Under the pieces are notes generated by a model that was not told the DNA's origin, ran no database searches, and saw only the letters and a list, made by a program, of their open reading frames with translations. Both the position numbers and the translations under genes were made by a program. A DNA stretch of 64,000 nt, taken from the NCBI RefSeq assembly GCF_044987625.1, contig NZ_JBJDSB010000001.1, forward strand, positions 1,178,001-1,242,000. The letters run 5' to 3'. The DNA is from Desulfobaculum sp044987625 (lineage in GTDB: Bacteria; Desulfobacterota; Desulfovibrionia; Desulfovibrionales; Desulfovibrionaceae). The first letter of the stretch is position 1. The number at the start of each line of letters is the position of its first letter. Positions 61,914-64,000 of the stretch are shown one piece after another.

Positions 61914-63803
61914 ATGTCCAATCTGTTAGTGCTTCTTGTTCTTCTTCCATTCGTGGCGGGCATTGCGTGCATGTTCCTGCGTGCAAGCTTTGTCCGGTCA
62001 CTGGTCGTTACGGGTATGGGCGGCATTTTGGCCGTCGCCTCCATCGCCCTGCTTACGGCGGGGACGTTCACCTATAGCCCGCCAGCGGGCTGGGGAACGC
62101 TGGTCGCGGTGGCGGATTTCGCCCTGTTGTTCCTTATTCTGTACTACGCATTCAAACACAACAGCCTGCTCATCAAGGTGTTCACCGTCACGCAGATTGC
62201 GCTGCTGGCCATTTTTGAGCTGTTTGTGGTGGACCATGCGCAGGTCCCGGCGTTTTATGCCGATCAGCTTTCGCTGGTGATGGTGCTGGTTATCTCCATC
62301 ATCGGCTCGCTCATCTGCATCTACGCCATCCCCTACATGAACAAGCACGAGGAGCATCTGCATCTGGAGACGTCCAGACAGCCCCGCTTCTTCATGTTCA
62401 TGATTCTTTTCCTTGGCGCCATGAACGGCCTTGTCCTCTCCAACAACATCATGTGGCTGTACTTCTTCTTCGAGGTCACGACCTTCTGTTCCTTCATGCT
62501 CATCGGGCATGACGGCACCGAAATCGCCATCCGCAACAGCGTCCGCGCCCTGTGGATGAACAGCCTTGGCGGCGTGGCTTTCGTCATCGGCATGATATGG
62601 GCCTACAACGTCACCGGAACGCTGGACCTGCAGCAGATTATCGCTGCCGGACCTGCCGTGGGCGCGCTGATGATTCCGCTGGCCTTCATCTGTCTGGCCG
62701 GGTTCACCAAGGCCGCGCAGGTGCCCTTCCAGAGCTGGCTGCTTGGCGCCATGGTCGCCCCCACTCCGGTTTCCGCCCTGCTGCACTCCAGCACCATGGT
62801 TAAGGCCGGTGTGTACGTGGTTCTGCGCATCGCTCCGGCGTTTGCGGGCAGCTTCGTCTCCGACGGCGTAGCCCTGTGTGGCGCGTTCACCTTTGTGGCC
62901 TGCGCGGCGCTGGCCATCAGCCAGTCCAACGGCAAGAAGATTCTCGCCTACTCCACGGTGTCCAACCTTGGCCTGATCATCGCCTGTGCGGGCATCAACA
63001 CCCCTGCGGCGCTGACGGCGGCTATCTTGCTCATCATCTTCCATGCGGTGTCCAAGTCCCTGATGTTCCTGTGCGTTGGCACCATCGAGCAGGAAATCGG
63101 CTCCCGCGACATCGAAGACATGCGCGGCCTGTACAACCGCATGCCCCGCACCACCATCCTTGCCGTTATCGGCATTCTGACCATGATCCTGCCGCCCTTT
63201 GGCGTGCTGCTTGCCAAGTGGCTGGCCATTGAGTCTGCCGCGGGCAACCTGTTCGTGGTGGTGATGATGGCCCTTGGCTCTGCCCTTACCGTCATCTACT
63301 GGGCGCGCTGGGCCGGCATGATGCTGTCCACCGCCGGCGCCGACAAGCCCGCGACCGAGCGCCAGGAAACCTTCATTCGCATGCCGCTGACCCTGCTGGC
63401 GGGCGCAGCCGTGGTGCTGTCCCTGGCTGCTCCGGTTATCTACTCCAGCCTCGTGCAGCCGCTGTTCTCCGCGCCGCCCCTTGAGAGCGCCGGAGGCATC
63501 CTCACCGGGCCCATGGGCGCGTTTGCGGTGTACCCCTTGTTCTTCATCCTTGGCGCGGGCTTCCTGTACGCCCTGCGCGCGGCTAAGAAGGCCCGCACCA
63601 TTGAGCCGACGGCGGCGTACATGGGCGGCCTGCAGATTGGCGACATCAAGGACGCCACCTTCAACGGCCCCATGAACGCGCCGGTGAAGCTTGAGGCTGG
63701 GAACTATTACATGAATGCGGTCTTCGGCGAGAATGTGCTGACCACGCCGGTCAACATTGCCGCCATCGCCCTGATCGTGCTGATGATGGGAGGGGCGCTG
63801 TAA
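61914..63803 (+). CDS. Proton-pumping NuoL/EchA-like membrane subunit of an energy-converting hydrogenase
   Basis: 629 residues, about 16 membrane helices. Carries the antiporter-like core of complex I subunit L: FFEVTTFCSFMLIGHD (helix 5 Glu), a Lys in helix 7 region, LHSSTMVKAGVYVV with the conserved His/Lys, and KKILAYSTVSNLG. Length fits EchA/HyfB. It should move protons or sodium in a membrane [NiFe] hydrogenase. ATG 61914 follows AAAGAGG; the frame is open 130 codons further upstream but that part looks non-coding. The stop overlaps the next ATG. Confidence 0.85.
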   Translation: MSNLLVLLVLLPFVAGIACMFLRASFVRSLVVTGMGGILAVASIALLTAGTFTYSPPAGWGTLVAVADFALLFLILYYAFKHNSLLIKVFTVTQIALLAIFELFVVDHAQVPAFYADQLSLVMVLVISIIGSLICIYAIPYMNKHEEHLHLETSRQPRFFMFMILFLGAMNGLVLSNNIMWLYFFFEVTTFCSFMLIGHDGTEIAIRNSVRALWMNSLGGVAFVIGMIWAYNVTGTLDLQQIIAAGPAVGALMIPLAFICLAGFTKAAQVPFQSWLLGAMVAPTPVSALLHSSTMVKAGVYVVLRIAPAFAGSFVSDGVALCGAFTFVACAALAISQSNGKKILAYSTVSNLGLIIACAGINTPAALTAAILLIIFHAVSKSLMFLCVGTIEQEIGSRDIEDMRGLYNRMPRTTILAVIGILTMILPPFGVLLAKWLAIESAAGNLFVVVMMALGSALTVIYWARWAGMMLSTAGADKPATERQETFIRMPLTLLAGAAVVLSLAAPVIYSSLVQPLFSAPPLESAGGILTGPMGAFAVYPLFFILGAGFLYALRAAKKARTIEPTAAYMGGLQIGDIKDATFNGPMNAPVKLEAGNYYMNAVFGENVLTTPVNIAAIALIVLMMGGAL

Positions 63804-64000
63804 TGATCACGAAAATCATACTCGCACTGATTGGTCTTGTTGTTGCGCCGCTTATCGGCGGCCTCATCGCCGGTCTGGACCGCAAGGTCACGGCATGGTT
63901 CCAGTCCCGGCAGGGACCGCCCATCATGCAGGCCTTTTACGATGTGGCCAAACTGTTCGGGAAGGAGAAGATGGTCGCCAACGTGTGGCAGGTGTTCTGC
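63803..64000 (+). CDS. NuoH/EchB-like membrane subunit, truncated by the window end
   Basis: First 66 codons only. A membrane helix at residues 4-24, then GLDRKVTAWFQSRQGPP and YDVAKLFGKE, the conserved first loop of the NuoH/HycD/EchB family (quinone-site side in complex I, and the equivalent hydrogenase subunit). Overlaps the preceding stop (TAATG), so it is co-translated. It supports reading this locus as an Ech/Coo/Hyf-type hydrogenase operon. Confidence 0.85.
   Translation, partial: MITKIILALIGLVVAPLIGGLIAGLDRKVTAWFQSRQGPPIMQAFYDVAKLFGKEKMVANVWQVFC

Overview
This 64 kb window looks like part of a Desulfovibrio-like sulfate reducer (Desulfovibrionales). The evidence is the block dnaA-dnaN-gyrB-gyrA-TPR lipoprotein, a DUF39 homocysteine-synthesis protein just upstream of dnaA, an Ech/Coo-type membrane hydrogenase operon starting at the right edge, and GC-rich coding with very long antisense shadow frames. 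The assignment is inferred from gene content and order; no 16S gene is present.

Layout. 1-6.1 kb: a secreted protein, a DEAD-box helicase with a large basic tail, and glnA behind a sigma-54-type promoter, separated by copies of a ~360 bp intergenic repeat. 6.2-12.3 kb (minus): rlmN-hisI-hisG, an HD-domain CCA-enzyme-like protein, and pyrB-pyrC. 12.7-15.3 kb: rlpA, ihfA, a possible structured RNA and a radical SAM protein. 15.5-23.4 kb (minus): a compact operon purB-pyrE-lipoprotein-L,D-transpeptidase fold (Csd6-like)-membrane protein-M99 carboxypeptidase (Csd4-like)-TIM barrel-DapF-like. This is the best candidate for a cell-curvature system. 23.4-26.4 kb: FmdB, a 36-residue basic protein, a rhodanese and rlmI. 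26.9-35.4 kb: three tRNA-Leu genes bracketing two AT-rich paralogous membrane proteins, then hsp20 and a Lon-family protease. 35.5-47.5 kb: ribF, a CLC channel, an aldolase, RNA methyltransferases, an FG-GAP protein, an orphan TRAP receptor, a pseudouridine synthase and a LarE-like protein. 47.5-57.3 kb: DUF39 and the replication/gyrase block. 57.3-64 kb: a long regulatory gap, an M23 peptidase, an outer-membrane barrel, tRNA-Phe, a second long gap with two CRP/FNR-type palindromes, and the start of an Ech/Coo-like hydrogenase operon.

The strongest unexplained signals are non-coding. (1) Six intergenic sites share the pattern TGTTC-N39-GAACA in an exact 44 bp register (three with one mismatch or fewer bases conserved on one side); two pairs are clearly homologous over ~60 bp. 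(2) A helically phased TGCACA/TGTGCA array lies at 57.9 kb. (3) GAACA boxes are phased near 40.74 kb. (4) Perfect CRP/FNR-type dyads sit upstream of the hydrogenase genes. (5) A three-copy intergenic dyad element always begins right after a T-tract. I could not run any search, so family names rest on motifs and remembered family features.
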